A stretch of DNA of 35,000 nt from contig CAJNDS010002460.1 in assembly GCA_905221605.1 (NCBI GenBank), positions 299,124-334,123 on the forward strand, in the 5' to 3' direction. Shown piece by piece: positions 15,771 through 24,609 of the stretch. The notes under the pieces are model-generated. The model saw nothing but the letters and a program-made list of their open reading frames with translations. It had not been told where the DNA came from and made no database searches. The translations under genes and the position numbers were made by a program. The number at the start of each line of letters is the position of its first letter. Within the stretch, counting starts at the first letter, position 1. This stretch comes from Symbiodinium natans (taxonomy: Eukaryota > Sar > Dinophyceae > Suessiales > Symbiodiniaceae).

Positions 15771-17792
15771 CTGCTACTCTCACTCTTGCTGTTCTTAGTG
15801 CCTCCCTAAACTGCTATATACCATGACTGCTACTATAGACTACACACCACTACTGCGATGCTTGAAACGTGGCGATTCCTATCGTGCGCTTTGCTCTCCA
15901 GATAGACCCTTTGAATGCCGCCGAAAATTCTGGATCTTACCGCGGTAGCAATCCAAACTGATGGGCACCAGAATGATGATCCCTTGGGCAAGCACAAGGC
16001 CCAACTGCTGGCCGATAGCGAACTGCACCAGGCAGTACCAATCCGACAGGAAATCCGCGAGGAACACTAGGAACTCAAAGTGGAGCATGAACATCTCCTC
16101 CACTTCTCAGGCCGGAACCGCTAACCCGTCCCACACCCCAACGGAACTGCACAGACACCTGCCTGAAACCTCTGTAGGGCTCAGGGCTTCAGTCGTATTC
16201 CCCCTAGAACGTTGTACTCTGCTAGAGGTATATGGATGGGTTGCACAAATCTGCTGTTCAGAGTTTTGCAACCGATACAATATCTTTACAGAACATGAAA
16301 AAACAGTCTATATATATATATATATATATAGACATATGCATACATTAGTAAGCTGACTCCGCTACGTCTCCTTGCGGGCGTCGTGGGGCTCCACCTCGCC
16401 CCTGGCCATCCTTCGCCGAAGAAGGGCAGCCTGCTCCTCGATTCGGTCGACGGCCTCACCATCCTTTGGTGCACTGCCCAGCAGCCACAAAAATTGGCGC
16501 AGCCCACAGAGACCTGGGGATATTCCGAACATAGGGGCACTATAAGGGATCCTACTATTTGGGGTCCTACTATTTGGGGTCCCTTATAGTTTCGAAATAA
16601 GGGTTCCCTATTTAAGGGATCCTACTATTTGGGGGACTATATTTGGTGTCTCTTATTTTCGTAAACCCCCACCTGCCAGGCCCACCGCAGCCCAGATGCA
16701 CAAGCCTAGTTGAGGGACCAGGAAAAGGAAGAACACTGCCCCGCTCCAAGCATCCGCCAGCCACTGCCAGCTATAGCTTTGTCGCAAGATGCACATGCTG
16801 AATTCAGCTGCAATGCCGCTCTCAAAGCTAGTCCAGCTGTTCTGGTGTATGTCGTAGTATCTTTCGGACGAAAAAGCACTTTCCGAGCAGCTCCTCCGCA
16901 AGGTGTGCAACATCAAAGACGACTTGCAAGTACATCTCCTGAAGCAGTCTGTGCATGGTGCCGCGCACGCTGGTCCGCTGTGTTCTTGGCAGCCGTGCCA
17001 TCGCTGGAAAATCATCATCGCGGCCATAAGCTGTTCCTTCAGCTCGACTCCCATGTCGTTTACCAACCCTTCAAATTGACTGACTTGCGACTCTGTCAGG
17101 TTGTTGTGCTCAGTCACGTTGTATGCAGCATCTGCTCGCCTGACCCAATCTGTGTATCTGCCGACATTGCGGAGATTCTTCAATTCACGATACTGCGTGT
17201 ACTCCTCAGATCGGGTCTTGCTGAGGCTAGCCGAATGCAGGACCAATTCTGCTTCTTCGCACGCTTCTTCCGAAAGGCTAAGGAGGCCATCGGAATACTT
17301 CGGCCACAGGAATGACACGTTACAGCGGTGGCACAACATGCTCTGCGCCGTTGGATCCTGGCACCCGCCCAAATTTCTCCATTGCATGTAGTAGAACCAG
17401 AAAACACAGCAACATGCGGCCCGCAGCAGGATCGTAGAAAGGCAGAAATACACTGCTTTCGTCTGCTTCCTGGAAATACCGAACTTGGAAAAGTTACACG
17501 GCCAAGCGATTTGAATGGGTGTTTGAAGCATCACCTTCAACGGCATGAGGTTCCTGAAGATGCCGATGGCAATCGTCGATGCAAGAGGGACCACCAGGAA
17601 CAGCCCATTGGTAAGAATGGCCGGCTGAATCAGGCAGAGCGTTGAGCACACTTCTGCCACGACCACAAACCTTGCTACCCGCCTACTAGAGGATCTAGCA
17701 CACACTAGCTAACGGAGAGGCCCTTCTGTCTCACGCCAGAAAGTAGAAGCTGTATTCTTGCAACACTCAACACAGCAAAGCAGCAGAGTCAT
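14932..17792 (-). CDS. five-exon multi-pass membrane protein, possibly XK-related-like
   Basis: The model joins 17792-17735, 17674-16673, 16513-16460, 16105-15941 and 15770-14932. Phases agree at all four junctions and give about 705 codons ending in TGA. The first exon (MTLLLCCVECC...) is the least certain part. The N-terminal half has two or three membrane segments (for example LFLVVPLASTIAIGIF and AVYFCLSTILLRAACCCVFW). A Cys-rich loop follows with three N-glycosylation sequons (NVS, NVT, NLT) and the cluster CTDCFRRCTCK, then a membrane segment at VFFLFLVPQLGLCIWAAVG. The C-terminal half has paired segments with ADFLSDWYCLVQF, an LRSEKSVEAPLSLGLQYYTI stretch and another segment, then about 160 residues rich in Pro, Ser and Ala. 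The order Asp-rich segment, Glu-Ala-Pro-Leu...Gln-Tyr, Ser/Leu segment recalls XK-related (scramblase-type) proteins; this is inference from remembered family patterns. The Pro-rich tail is probably cytosolic. Confidence 0.7.
15941..16105 (-). CDS. exon 4: two membrane segments
   Basis: The acceptor is CCTGAG|AAGTGG and the donor CTACCGCG|GTAAGA (consensus). The 165-nt exon is phase 1 to 1. It codes EVEEMFMLHFEFLVFLADFL, then SDWYCLVQFAIGQQLG and a second hydrophobic stretch LVLAQGIIILVPISLDC. An in-frame TGA just before the acceptor supports the boundary. Confidence 0.75.
16290..16335. repeat. (TA)n microsatellite in intron 3
   Basis: About ten TA units inside the 354-nt intron between 16459 and 16106. 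Confidence 0.9.
16362..16513 (-). CDS. exon 3, with alternative ends
   Basis: The acceptor is ATATCCCCAG|GTCTCT. With donor GGATG|GTGAGG at 16459 the exon is 54 nt (16513-16460), phase 1, and joins exon 4 in frame. If that donor is skipped the frame stays open through VDRIEEQAALLRRRMARGEV and stops at TAG (16362-16364). This would give a shorter protein lacking the C-terminal half. The extension is strongly protein-like (Glu/Arg-rich), so an alternative terminal exon is plausible. Confidence 0.6.
16514..16672 (-). mobile_element. intron 2 built from a family 5 element
   Basis: The 159-nt intron starts GTGGGGGTTTACGAAAATAA and ends GTTCGGAATATCCCCAG. The segment from GTTTACGAAAATAAG to CTTATTTCGAAAC is bounded by inverted repeats like those of the free copies at 7311 and 11213. 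The rest repeats the same motifs (CCCCAAATAGTAGGA three times, GGATCCCTTA twice), as if a second copy were nested or tandem. Almost the whole intron is element sequence, and splice sites fall at its edges. Confidence 0.65.
16673..17674 (-). CDS. exon 2: N-terminal membrane segments and Cys-rich loop
   Basis: The proposed acceptor is GGGTAG|CAAGGTT (17674), and the donor GGCCTGGCAG|GTGGGG at 16672. The frame is open upstream to 17705, so other acceptors (CTCTAG|, GCTAG|) are possible, but 17674 gives the phase that fits exon 1. It codes 334 residues: membrane segments, WPKYSDGLLSLSEEACEEAE, the glycosylation sequons, the Cys cluster and a final membrane segment running into the junction. Confidence 0.75.
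17735..17792 (-). CDS. exon 1 candidate with start codon
   Basis: ATG at 17792 begins MTLLLCCVECCKNTASTFW and ends at CTGGC|GTGAGA, a consensus donor. The intron to 17675 would be only 60 nt, short but usable. The absence of any earlier good ATG in frame supports it; the short intron argues against it. A trans-spliced leader site upstream cannot be judged from sequence alone. Confidence 0.4.
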
Positions 17793-17841
17793 GCCGCGCA
17801 CATGAACTGGATTCTACGAAAGCAATTCCACAAAGTCGGAC

Positions 17842-17994
17842 CCTAAACCCTAAACCCTAAGCCCTAAACCCAAAACCCAAAACCCAAAACCCAAAACCCT
17901 AAACCTAAACCCCAAACCCCAGACCCTAAACCCTAAACCCTAAACCCTAAACCCTAAACCCTAAACCCTAAACCCTAAACCCTAAACCCTATCC
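17842..17994 (-). repeat. CCCTAAA/CCCAAAA array
   Basis: CCCAAAA variants occupy the first third and about nine perfect CCCTAAA units the last part. AAAGTCGGA lies before it and AAAGTCGCA after it, a possible worn target duplication. It marks the right edge of the repeat-poor island. Confidence 0.9.
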
Positions 17995-18566
17995 TCCCCA
18001 GAAAGTCGCAGCCAAGCAACCAGGCGCTCCAAACACGAAGCCGATCCTTTCCAACTTCTGCAGCAGCTGCACGGAGCCGGGCATGCAAGGCGAGCTCGCG
18101 CATTGCTTGGCCATGGAAAAGCGCGAACTCGCACTCTAGTAATATATATATATATATACATATATATGTATTTATTCATTTGTTTCTATTCATTTGTATA
18201 TATATATATATATATTTATTTATTTATACTATGATAGAAAACTATCAAACAACTATAACTCTAAGTAGTATACTATGACAGAATACCATCAAACTACTAT
18301 TGCTAATCGTATACTAAGATACTGGTACAATGCTTGACTCCGTGATACGACACGATTCTACCGTAGAGCATGCCATGATTTATTGTTTAGGGTTTCGGGT
18401 TTAGGGTTACAATATGCTGTAGTGGCCTTCGGCTTACAAATTCAATACTCCAGCATACCCAGAGCGACCGTGAATCCGATAACATAGCCCTGAGCATCCA
18501 CTTCGAAGCCACTTCTCATCCATCCTAGCTACACGCCACACGATCCTTCAGCCAAATCTAGAACAG
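17995..18566. other. AT-rich unique DNA with TA/TATT microsatellites
   Basis: TA runs at about 18139-18170 and 18196-18215, and TATTTATT at 18215-18228. The stretch 18228-18320 has repeated ACTATGATAG/ACTATCAAAC pieces like those at 13990-14080 and 15810-15840 near the membrane-protein gene. No gene supported. Confidence 0.6.
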
Positions 18567-18640
18567 CCCTAAACCCTAAACCCTAAACCGTAAACCGTAA
18601 ACCCTAAACCCTAAACCCTAAACCCTAAACCCTAAATCCT
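18567..18640 (-). repeat. (CCCTAAA)n array
   Basis: Ten units with two CCGTAAA variants. From 18641 to 19190 the sequence is unique or degenerate (TTTAGGATTT-type at 18925-19080) with a C10A11 junction at 19122. No gene supported. Confidence 0.9.
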
Positions 18641-19190
18641 GGGCTTGGCAGGTCAGGTGCAAGATTTGCTTGCAACCGGCTCCAAAGGAACTTATGCCAT
18701 TTTCCTGCAGCCGGCTCTGTCGCGCAGGCCCGACCCTTAGAATCCCTGGAAACGCTTACAACTTAATCTCTAAACCCTAAACCCCAAATCCCTACTGTTT
18801 GTTGGTCCACTTCGTTCTGGCTGTCTCAGTCAGGCCCCAAGCAACTCGAACACGCTCCTGCGCCCTCCTATGCCCAGCAGGGGTTGTAGGGTTGTAGCGC
18901 TGTAGGCTTGTAGGGTTGATGTGTTCAGGGTTGAGGGTTTAGGATTTCAACATCAGGGTTTTTAGGGTTTTAGGGCTTAGGGGTTAGGATGGAGGGTTTA
19001 AGGTTTAGGAATGCAAGGTTTAAGGTTTAGGATTTATGGGTTTTACAGGGTTTTTGGATTCAAAGGGTTTAGGGTTAGGGTGCTAACAGGCGCCGAAGCC
19101 AGCTGGGATGGCAGAGGCTTCCCCCCCCCCAAAAAAAAAAACAAAAAACGAAATGGGTCAGCTCTTGCCCACCGGAGTAAGGAACCTGGG

Positions 19191-19315
19191 GTTTAGGGTC
19201 TAGGGTTTAGGGTTTAGGGTTTAGGGTTTAGGGTTTAGGGTTTAGGGTTTAGGGTTTAGGGTTTAGGGTTTAGGGTTTAGGGTCTAGGGTTTAGGGCTTA
19301 GGGCTTAGGGTTTGA
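19191..19315 (+). repeat. (TTTAGGG)n array
   Basis: About 17 units, with TCTAGGG and CTTAGGG variants only at the ends. The stretch 19316-19520 is G-rich degenerate sequence; a minus island at 19465-19520 (IVSGRWQRASDAFGDC after GTGTCAG) is a weak exon candidate. Confidence 0.95.
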
Positions 19316-19520
19316 GGAGGGGGGTTGGACAGTTTAGGCTTGAAGTCAAGGTGGTTTAGGGGCATAGGACCCAGGGGGCTTGAGGAGTTTCAGGATTTAG
19401 GGCTTGACAGGCTGTTGATTTAGCGTCTAGGTTTGGGGGGTTCAGTCTTGCGCTTTGAGGGTTCAAGGTAGGCAATCCCCAAAGGCATCCGATGCACGCT
19501 GCCAGCGTCCTGACACAATC

Positions 19521-19740
19521 AACCCTAAACCCTAAACCCTAAACCCTAAACCCTAAACCCTAAACCCTAAACTAGGGTTCAGGGTTCAGGGTCGAGGGGT
19601 CCTCCTACGGCCCAAAAAACGCAAAAAAAAAAAAAACTAAACCCTAAACCCTGAAGCCTGAAGCCTAAACCCTAAACCCTAAACCCTAAACCCTAAACCC
19701 TAAACCCTAAACCCTAAACCCTAAACCCTAAACCCTAAAC
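19521..19740 (-). repeat. two (CCCTAAA)n arrays
   Basis: Arrays at 19521-19572 and 19637-19740 are separated by a piece with an A13 run. The second runs straight into the donor of the exon at 19741-19818. Confidence 0.95.
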
Positions 19741-19818
19741 CGGGCTTCTGCCACCTCCGGGTCCGATCGGAAGGTCTGGGTCCACCCGCACCACGTAGCG
19801 ATCGCCTAGCTCCCGGCT
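19741..19818 (-). CDS. exon of unknown protein
   Basis: The acceptor is AACAG|AGCCGG and the donor AGCCCG|GTTTAGGG, with the telomeric GT as donor. The 78-nt exon is phase 0 to 0 and codes SRELGDRYVVRVDPDLPIGP then GGGRSP. Strongly protein-like; no family recognised. Probably the same gene as 20297-20393. Confidence 0.5.
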
Positions 19819-19822
19819 CTGT

Positions 19823-20290
19823 TAGGGTTTAGGGTTTAGGGTTTAGGGTTTAGGGTTTAGGGTTTATGGTTTAGGGATTAGGGCCTTTGAGCTGTTGCTC
19901 TGTTTACTTAAGGCGCTTTTTTGGGGACTTTGGGTTTTTGAGTCTTTGTTCGGGATGGGCTTTGGGGTTTCGGCTGTACTGCTGTAGGGTCTTTGTGCTG
20001 TTGTTTGGGGGTGGGATTTGCGGTTTAGGGCAAGGGGCCCGGGGGGATTTAGGCAGGGTTCAGTTTTGTTGGGTGGAGGGTCGGGCCGGGGGCGGTGTTC
20101 ATGGCTTGGGGACCTTCCAAAAAAAAACTTCAGGAGTTTTAGGCACCAACGATTCGAGGTATTTGTGTGGTCCGGGAAATAAAGGGCTACGGGGTTTAGG
20201 GTTTAGGGTTTAGGGTTTAGGGTTTTGGGTATAGGGTTTAGGGTTTAGGGTTTAGGGTTCGGGGTTTAGGGTTTGGGGTTTGGGGCGGTC
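19823..20290 (+). repeat. TTTAGGG arrays around a G/T-rich unique piece
   Basis: Arrays at 19823-19880 and 20189-20290. The piece between (19885-20185) is open on plus for about 100 codons, but the composition (Gly/Phe/Leu/Cys-rich, repeat-like) makes it unlikely to be a gene. Confidence 0.85.
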
Positions 20291-20296
20291 TAAAGC

Positions 20297-20393
20297 TTCT
20301 AGGGCTTCATCCGGACCCCCGCCTGTGTCCACGAAAATCAGTGTCACCCGCGCGTCCTCCTTTGCAGCCTCCCGTGGCACCGGGAAGGAAAGC
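20297..20393 (-). CDS. exon of unknown protein
   Basis: The acceptor is TTTAGAG|GCTTTCC; the end is uncertain, with a GC donor GAA|GCTTTAG fitting. The frame reads VPREAAKEDARVTLIFVDTG then GGPDEALEAL, one of the most convincing peptides in the window: a beta strand followed by a glycine turn and a helix. No family assigned. Confidence 0.5.
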
Positions 20394-20424
20394 CTCTAAA
20401 GCCCCCGACGTTAAACCCTAAGCG

Positions 20425-20500
20425 TTGCGGTTTAGGGTTTAGGGTTTAGGGCTTAGGCTTTAGGGTTTATAGGGCTCAGGGTTTCGGCTTTCGGGTTTAA
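20425..20500 (+). repeat. degenerate TTTAGGG array
   Basis: Canonical units decay into TTTAGGCT and TTTCGGCT variants. The stretch 20501-20640 is unique without a gene. Confidence 0.85.
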
Positions 20501-20640
20501 GGTCCAGAACACTAAACCCGAAGCCCAAAACCTGCAAAACGAGACGTTGATACCCAAAGCATTGAGCCTAAGTACCCCAACTTCAAAGCGACGCCCACCC
20601 CCCAAGAACCTTCAGCAGACTTCCTCCAGTTTAGGGTTTA

Positions 20641-20790
20641 AGATTTCGGGATGTTCTCTCAGGTGACCTTTCCCACTGAATTCGTGTCCAGCCGCCCAGG
20701 AGGCGTATGTATATTTGGGGACCTGGTGCATAGCTTGGGCCCGGCCCAAATCCGAAGTTTTAGACTCGGAGCCGACACCCTAAGCCCCAA
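20641..20790. CDS. exon island, strand ambiguous
   Basis: Plus: MFSQVTFPTEFVSSRPGGVC continuing about 45 codons. Minus: from GCACCAG|GTCCCC, QIYIRLLGGWTRIQWER to GGAAAG|GTCACC, with good splice sites. Minus agrees with the neighbours; plus is longer. Confidence 0.35.
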
Positions 20791-20903
20791 ACCCTAAACT
20801 CTAAACCCCAAACCCTAAATCCCTGAATCCTCATGTACCTCTGAGCCATACAAACGCGAAACTAGCAGGGTTCCTAAGGGACTGGGGTTCCAAGGGGGTA
20901 GGT

Positions 20904-21040
20904 ACCCTAAACCCTAAACCCTAAACCCTAAACCCTAAACCCTAAACCCTAAACCCTAAACCCTAAACCCTAAACCCTAAACCCTAAACCCTAAACCCTA
21001 AACCCTAAACCCTAAACCCTAAACCCTAAACCCTAAACCC
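20904..21040 (-). repeat. longest uniform (CCCTAAA)n array
   Basis: About 19 perfect units. Flanks carry GGTACC at the left and GTACC at the right. Confidence 0.95.
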
Positions 21041-21149
21041 TGAACCGTACCTAGGGAACCTTAGGGAAGCTTAGGGAGTCTTGGGCAGTAGTGGGGAGTA
21101 AAACCCTAAAACAACCCCTGCAGCCCTGCAGTCCCCAACGCCCCTGAAG

Positions 21150-21905
21150 CCCTAAACCCTAAACCCTAAACCCTAAACCCTAAACCCTAAACCCTGAACC
21201 CTGAACCCTAAACCCTAAACCCTAAACCCTAAACCCACCATTCTGGAACCCCTGAAGCTGTAAGACACATCAAGGCCTACATCCCCTACAGTCTGGAGCC
21301 TTCTCCCGAAACCCTGAACTCGATAACCCCCAGAACCCTAACCCTAAACCCTAAACCCTAAACCCTAAACCCTAAACCCTAAACCCTAAACCCTAAACCC
21401 TAAACCCTAAACCCTAAACCCTAAACCCTAAACCCTAAACCCTAAACCCAAGACTCGATAATCCACCGAAACCCTAACATCTCACAACCCTGAGCCCTGA
21501 CAACCCTAAACCCCAAGCCCTAAACCCCAAACCCTAAACCCTAAACCCTAAACCCCAAACGCCAAACCCAAAACCCTGAATCCGAAACCCTAAGCCCCAA
21601 AACCCTGAAAACCTAAAAGTCCCCAAAGCCTAAACCCTAAAAACCCTAAAAAACCAAAACCCTACATCCTAAACCCTAAAACCCCAAAACCCTCAAACCC
21701 TAAAACCTCAAACCCTAAAACCCCAAAACCCTAAACCCCTAAACCCTAAACTCGCACATCGCAAAACCCGAAACCCCAAACCCTAAACCTCAAATCCTCA
21801 AACCTAAGCCCTAAAACCCAACAAAACCCAACAACCCTTAAACCCCCGAAACCCTCTAAACCCTAAACTCTAAACTCTAAACCCTAAACCCTAAGCCCTA
21901 AACCC
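21150..21905 (-). repeat. chain of CCCTAAA arrays
   Basis: Uniform arrays at 21150-21235 and 21335-21450, then a degenerate zone with CCCCAAA, CCCTAAAA and CCCGAAA units to 21905. A plus island at 21238-21300 (THHSGTPEAVRHIKAYIPYS) is open but also reads on minus; not called. Confidence 0.9.
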
Positions 21906-21995
21906 TCCAATCCTCATAGCAAGCCTTGGCTTCCTTCTCGAGCTGCCGCAGCTCCCCCTCGCGTCGGGGGAGCGCCGGGCGCTTCTTCGCAGCGC
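21904..21995 (-). CDS. exon of a Lys/Glu-rich protein
   Basis: The acceptor is TGCGCCAG|GCG and the donor TTGGAGG|GTTTAGGG. The frame reads AAKKRPALPRREGELRQLEK then EAKACYEDW, a basic linker leading into a helix. It is flanked outward by CCCTAAA and TTTAGGG. Probably the same gene as 22138-22213. Confidence 0.5.
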
Positions 21996-22012
21996 CTGGC
22001 GCAGGACGAGGG

Positions 22013-22065
22013 GTTTAGGGTCTAGGGTTTAGGGTTTAGGGTTTAGGGTTTAGGGTTTAGGGTGA
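22013..22065 (+). repeat. (TTTAGGG)n array
   Basis: Seven units. Confidence 0.95.
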
Positions 22066-22137
22066 AGGGTTTCCATGGGGCTCGAGGGGTTTCCAGGGTT
22101 GAGGGTTTCGGGTATTTAGGGCATTTAGGGCATTTAC

Positions 22138-22213
22138 CCCGGGGGTGGACTCAGCGTCGCCGGCTTCCATGGCGTCTTTGACATACCAGGGGTCCGGTTT
22201 TCTTCCACCCGCT
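22138..22213 (-). CDS. exon of unknown protein
   Basis: The acceptor is CCACCAG|AGCGGG and the donor CCCGGG|GTAAAT. The frame reads GGRKPDPWYVKDAMEAGDAE then STPG. Strongly protein-like, with a good donor. The phase with the next island does not fit without adjusting a boundary. Confidence 0.45.
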
Positions 22214-22245
22214 CTGGTGGCGTGTGAGGTAATGCCTCGCCCCTG

Positions 22246-22350
22246 CCCTAAACCCTAAACCCTAAACCCTAAACCCTAAACCCTAAACCCTAAACCCTAA
22301 ACCCTAAATTACTAAACCCTAAAGCCTAAACCCTAAACCCTAAACCCTAA
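22246..22350 (-). repeat. (CCCTAAA)n array
   Basis: About 13 units with one interruption (AATTA). Confidence 0.95.
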
Positions 22351-22354
22351 CATC

Positions 22355-22487
22355 CCCAGAAGCAACTCATAGTCAGGTTCATCTAACATGCTTGGTCAAA
22401 ACGCCACCGCATACGCCATCTTTCATGCCTTGGCCACACGTTTCTTCACTGAACCGTTCCCGAAACCCTACATCGTTCTGTGTGGTG
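22355..22487. CDS. exon island, strand ambiguous
   Basis: Plus: MLGQNATAYAIFHALATRFF then TEPFPKPYIVLCGG. Minus: FRERFSEETCGQGMKDGVCG. Both are open over the whole island and no splice site is decisive. Confidence 0.3.
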
Positions 22488-22640
22488 GCTTAGGGTTTAG
22501 GGTTTAGGGTTTAGGGTTTAGGGTTTAGGGTTTAGGGTTTAGGGTTTAGGGTTTAGGGTTTAGGGTTTAGGGTTTAGGGTTTTAGGGTTTTAGGGTTTTA
22601 GGGTTTAGGGTTTTAGGGTTTAGGGTTTAGGGTATCTAGG
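22488..22640 (+). repeat. (TTTAGGG)n array with TTTTAGGG octamers
   Basis: About 12 canonical units, then five octamers, then canonical again. Confidence 0.95.
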
Positions 22641-23100
22641 GGCCATTTTGAGCATTTTTAGGAGGTTTTTTGGGATCCAGGGTTTCGGGCTTAGGGTATT
22701 TACGGGCCTTTCTGGGGGGTCTTGGGGGTCTTCGGGGTCTTTAGGGTTTCCAGGGTTTAGGGTTTAGCGTAGGCGCTTTTGGGGTTTGTGGGGTCTTTAG
22801 GGCCTTTGGGATTTTTGGGGTCTGTCCGGTTTTCGGTTTTTTTGCTTAGGTTGGGGTTTTAGGGCTTTGGGTGTAAGGGTCTGGGCTTTGAGGGTTGCAG
22901 GGCTTGAAGGTTTCAGGGTTTAGGCTTAGAGGACTTAAGATGATCTGGGGGCTGCAGGGTTTAGGGTTTAGGGGTTAGGGGGCTTAGGGGGCTTAGGGGG
23001 CTTAAGGGGCTTAGGGGGCTTAGGGGTCTGTAGGGGTTGAGGGGCTGCAGGATGATCCAGGGTCTCAACTCTAGGCTTTCAAAAAACACCATAAACCCTA
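22641..23100 (+). repeat. G/T-rich degenerate zone with a GGGGGCTTA nonamer array
   Basis: Irregular TTTTGGGG and TTTAGGG pieces; at 22974-23034 about six copies of the nonamer GGGGGCTTA. No coding. Confidence 0.8.
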
Positions 23101-23458
23101 AACCCTAAACCCTACACCCGAAGCCCTAAAGAACCCCAACCCTTTTGGGCTAAGGGCATTAGGGTCTTGCGATTTCAGGACATTTGCTGCAGAGTATATG
23201 TTTAATGGGCTGTAGGGTTTGAAAAATAGGCGTGGTTTTGGGTTGACTTTAGGTTTAGGTCTTTAGGGTGCTAGGGTTTACGGGGTGTAGGGTTTGAGGG
23301 TTTAGGGTTTTTGGCTTTTTAGGGTTTAGGGATTTATTACTAGTATCCACAAAAGGACACTGCTCACACATGGGTACACCCATCCATATGCACTCACCAA
23401 AGCTATCGAAGTGAGAGCCGGCATGACAAGGTGACTGGCTTTGCACCAAGGTTTAGGA
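23101..23458. other. unique and degenerate repeat, no supported gene
   Basis: A worn TTTAGGG zone at 23200-23335, then a unique piece 23336-23458 (minus frame MVQSQSPCHAGSHFDSFGEC) without splice support. Confidence 0.4.
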
Positions 23459-23580
23459 CCCCTTAGAAAAAGCCTAAACTAGCTCATGGAAGGGATGGCT
23501 TTAAACATCTAGATTTCTATTCCTTACTGACATTAAGTACCCTTAATCATGTAACATGATGACAAAGTAAAGCCCTGAAG
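23459..23580. mobile_element. family 9 dispersed sequence
   Basis: AAACTAG.TCAT.G, then TTCTATTCC and TTAAGTACCCTTA followed by ATGACAAA occur here and in the same order at 28645-28752. At both places it lies within about 160 bp of a family 2 element. Confidence 0.5.
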
Positions 23581-23673
23581 CCCTCAAAACCTCAAAACTC
23601 AGACTCCGCTCGGAACCCTGGCATCGCGCGACGTCGCTGAAGCCCCCATCTGCTGCTGAAGTTTTAGTCCCCT

Positions 23674-23780
23674 GACCCTAAGGGTCCCTTACTATTATGT
23701 ACTTGGGCCCTAAAGCCCTTAAATAGGAGGTACTTTAAGGCCCAAGAATTCCCTATTTAGGTACATGGAGCCTTAGGGTA
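23674..23780. mobile_element. family 2 MITE
   Basis: The inverted arms are CCCTAAGGGTCC ... GTACTTGGGCC and GGCCCAAG ... GTACATGGAGCCTTAGGG. Same plan as the near-perfect copy at 28373-28482, with more mismatches. Confidence 0.65.
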
Positions 23781-23877
23781 AGCTCAGGAAAACGAAGCCT
23801 GTGGCTGCCTAGAGGTTATTGGCCTGCTATGGGGGGCTGACGACTCCCTAAACCCTTAAGCCCTAAAATCTCAAACC

Positions 23878-23968
23878 ACCCTAAACCCTAAACCCTAAAC
23901 CCTAAACCCTAAACCCTAAACCCTAAACCCTAAACCCTAAACCCTAAACCCTAAACCCTAAACCCTAC
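23878..23968 (-). repeat. (CCCTAAA)n array
   Basis: About 13 perfect units. Confidence 0.95.
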
Positions 23969-24066
23969 ATCCCTGTCCGAACACCTCAGAGTGCCTGGAG
24001 GCCCTGTAGGTGCGGAGGTACATCGATGCAGCTCCGCCCCCTTGTGGCAGGAGAGGTAAGGAGCGA
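23969..24066. CDS. exon island with a consensus plus-strand donor
   Basis: On plus, ACCTCAG|AGTGCC and GGCAGGAGAG|GTAAGG bracket a frame PGGPVGAEVHRCSSAPLWQE. Minus is open too (SCHKGAELHRCTSAPTG). The donor favours plus. Telomeric arrays point outward. Confidence 0.35.
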
Positions 24067-24335
24067 TAGGGTTTAGGGTTTAGGGTTTAGGGTTTAGGGT
24101 TTAGGGTTTAGGGTTTAGGGTTTAGGATTTAGGGTTTAGGTTTAGGGTTTAGGGTTTAGGGCTCAGGGTTTAGGGGGGTTTGAAGGGCTTTGGGCTTGAG
24201 GTTGAGAGTTGGGCTGGTTTGGGTCTTGAGTGCTCGGCGTTCTGGTGCTGTTTGGATTTAGGGTTTAGGGTTTAGGGTTTAGGGTTTAGGGTTTAGGGTT
24301 TAGGGTTTAGGGTTTAGGGTTTAGGGCTCAGGAGA
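24067..24335 (+). repeat. two (TTTAGGG)n arrays
   Basis: 24067-24170 (about 13 units) and 24255-24330 (about ten units), with a G-rich unique spacer. Confidence 0.95.
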
Positions 24336-24396
24336 AGGGTGTGAATAATTTCTGGGCTAAGGGCGGGATTGATTGCTTGACCCTAAGCCTCACAAG

Positions 24397-24480
24397 CCAC
24401 CAAACTCTGGACCCTAAACCCTGAACCTTAAACCTAAAAACCCTAAACACTAAACCCTAAACCACCAAACTCTGGACCCT
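24397..24480 (-). mobile_element. telomeric-repeat insertion flanked by a perfect 19-bp direct repeat
   Basis: CCACCAAACTCTGGACCCT occurs at 24397-24415 and again at 24462-24480. The 46 bp between are CCCTAAA-type units (CCCTGAA, CCTTAAA, CCCTAAA, CACTAAA). Confidence 0.75.
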
Positions 24481-24489
24481 GAACACGAG

Positions 24490-24560
24490 CATGCCCTAAA
24501 CCCTAAACCCTAAGCCCTAAACCCTAAACCCTAAAGCCTAAACCCAAACAGCGCCCCAAC
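24490..24560 (-). repeat. CCCTAAA array
   Basis: Seven units with CCCTAAG and CCTAAAG variants. Confidence 0.9.
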
Positions 24561-24609
24561 CCACCAGAACCGGTCCAAGCCACACCCCCCAAAACGCACA
24601 AAAATGCAC

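Noticed and set aside
16710-17315. 201-codon plus-strand frame opposite exon 2
   Set aside because: Antisense shadow of the membrane protein; no membrane segments or motifs of its own.
19887-20213. 108-codon plus-strand frame
   Set aside because: G/T-rich sequence between telomeric arrays; Gly/Phe/Leu-rich peptide that ends by translating the array.
20904-22640. CRISPR array
   Set aside because: The repeats are contiguous heptamers without regular unique spacers, and no cas genes are present.
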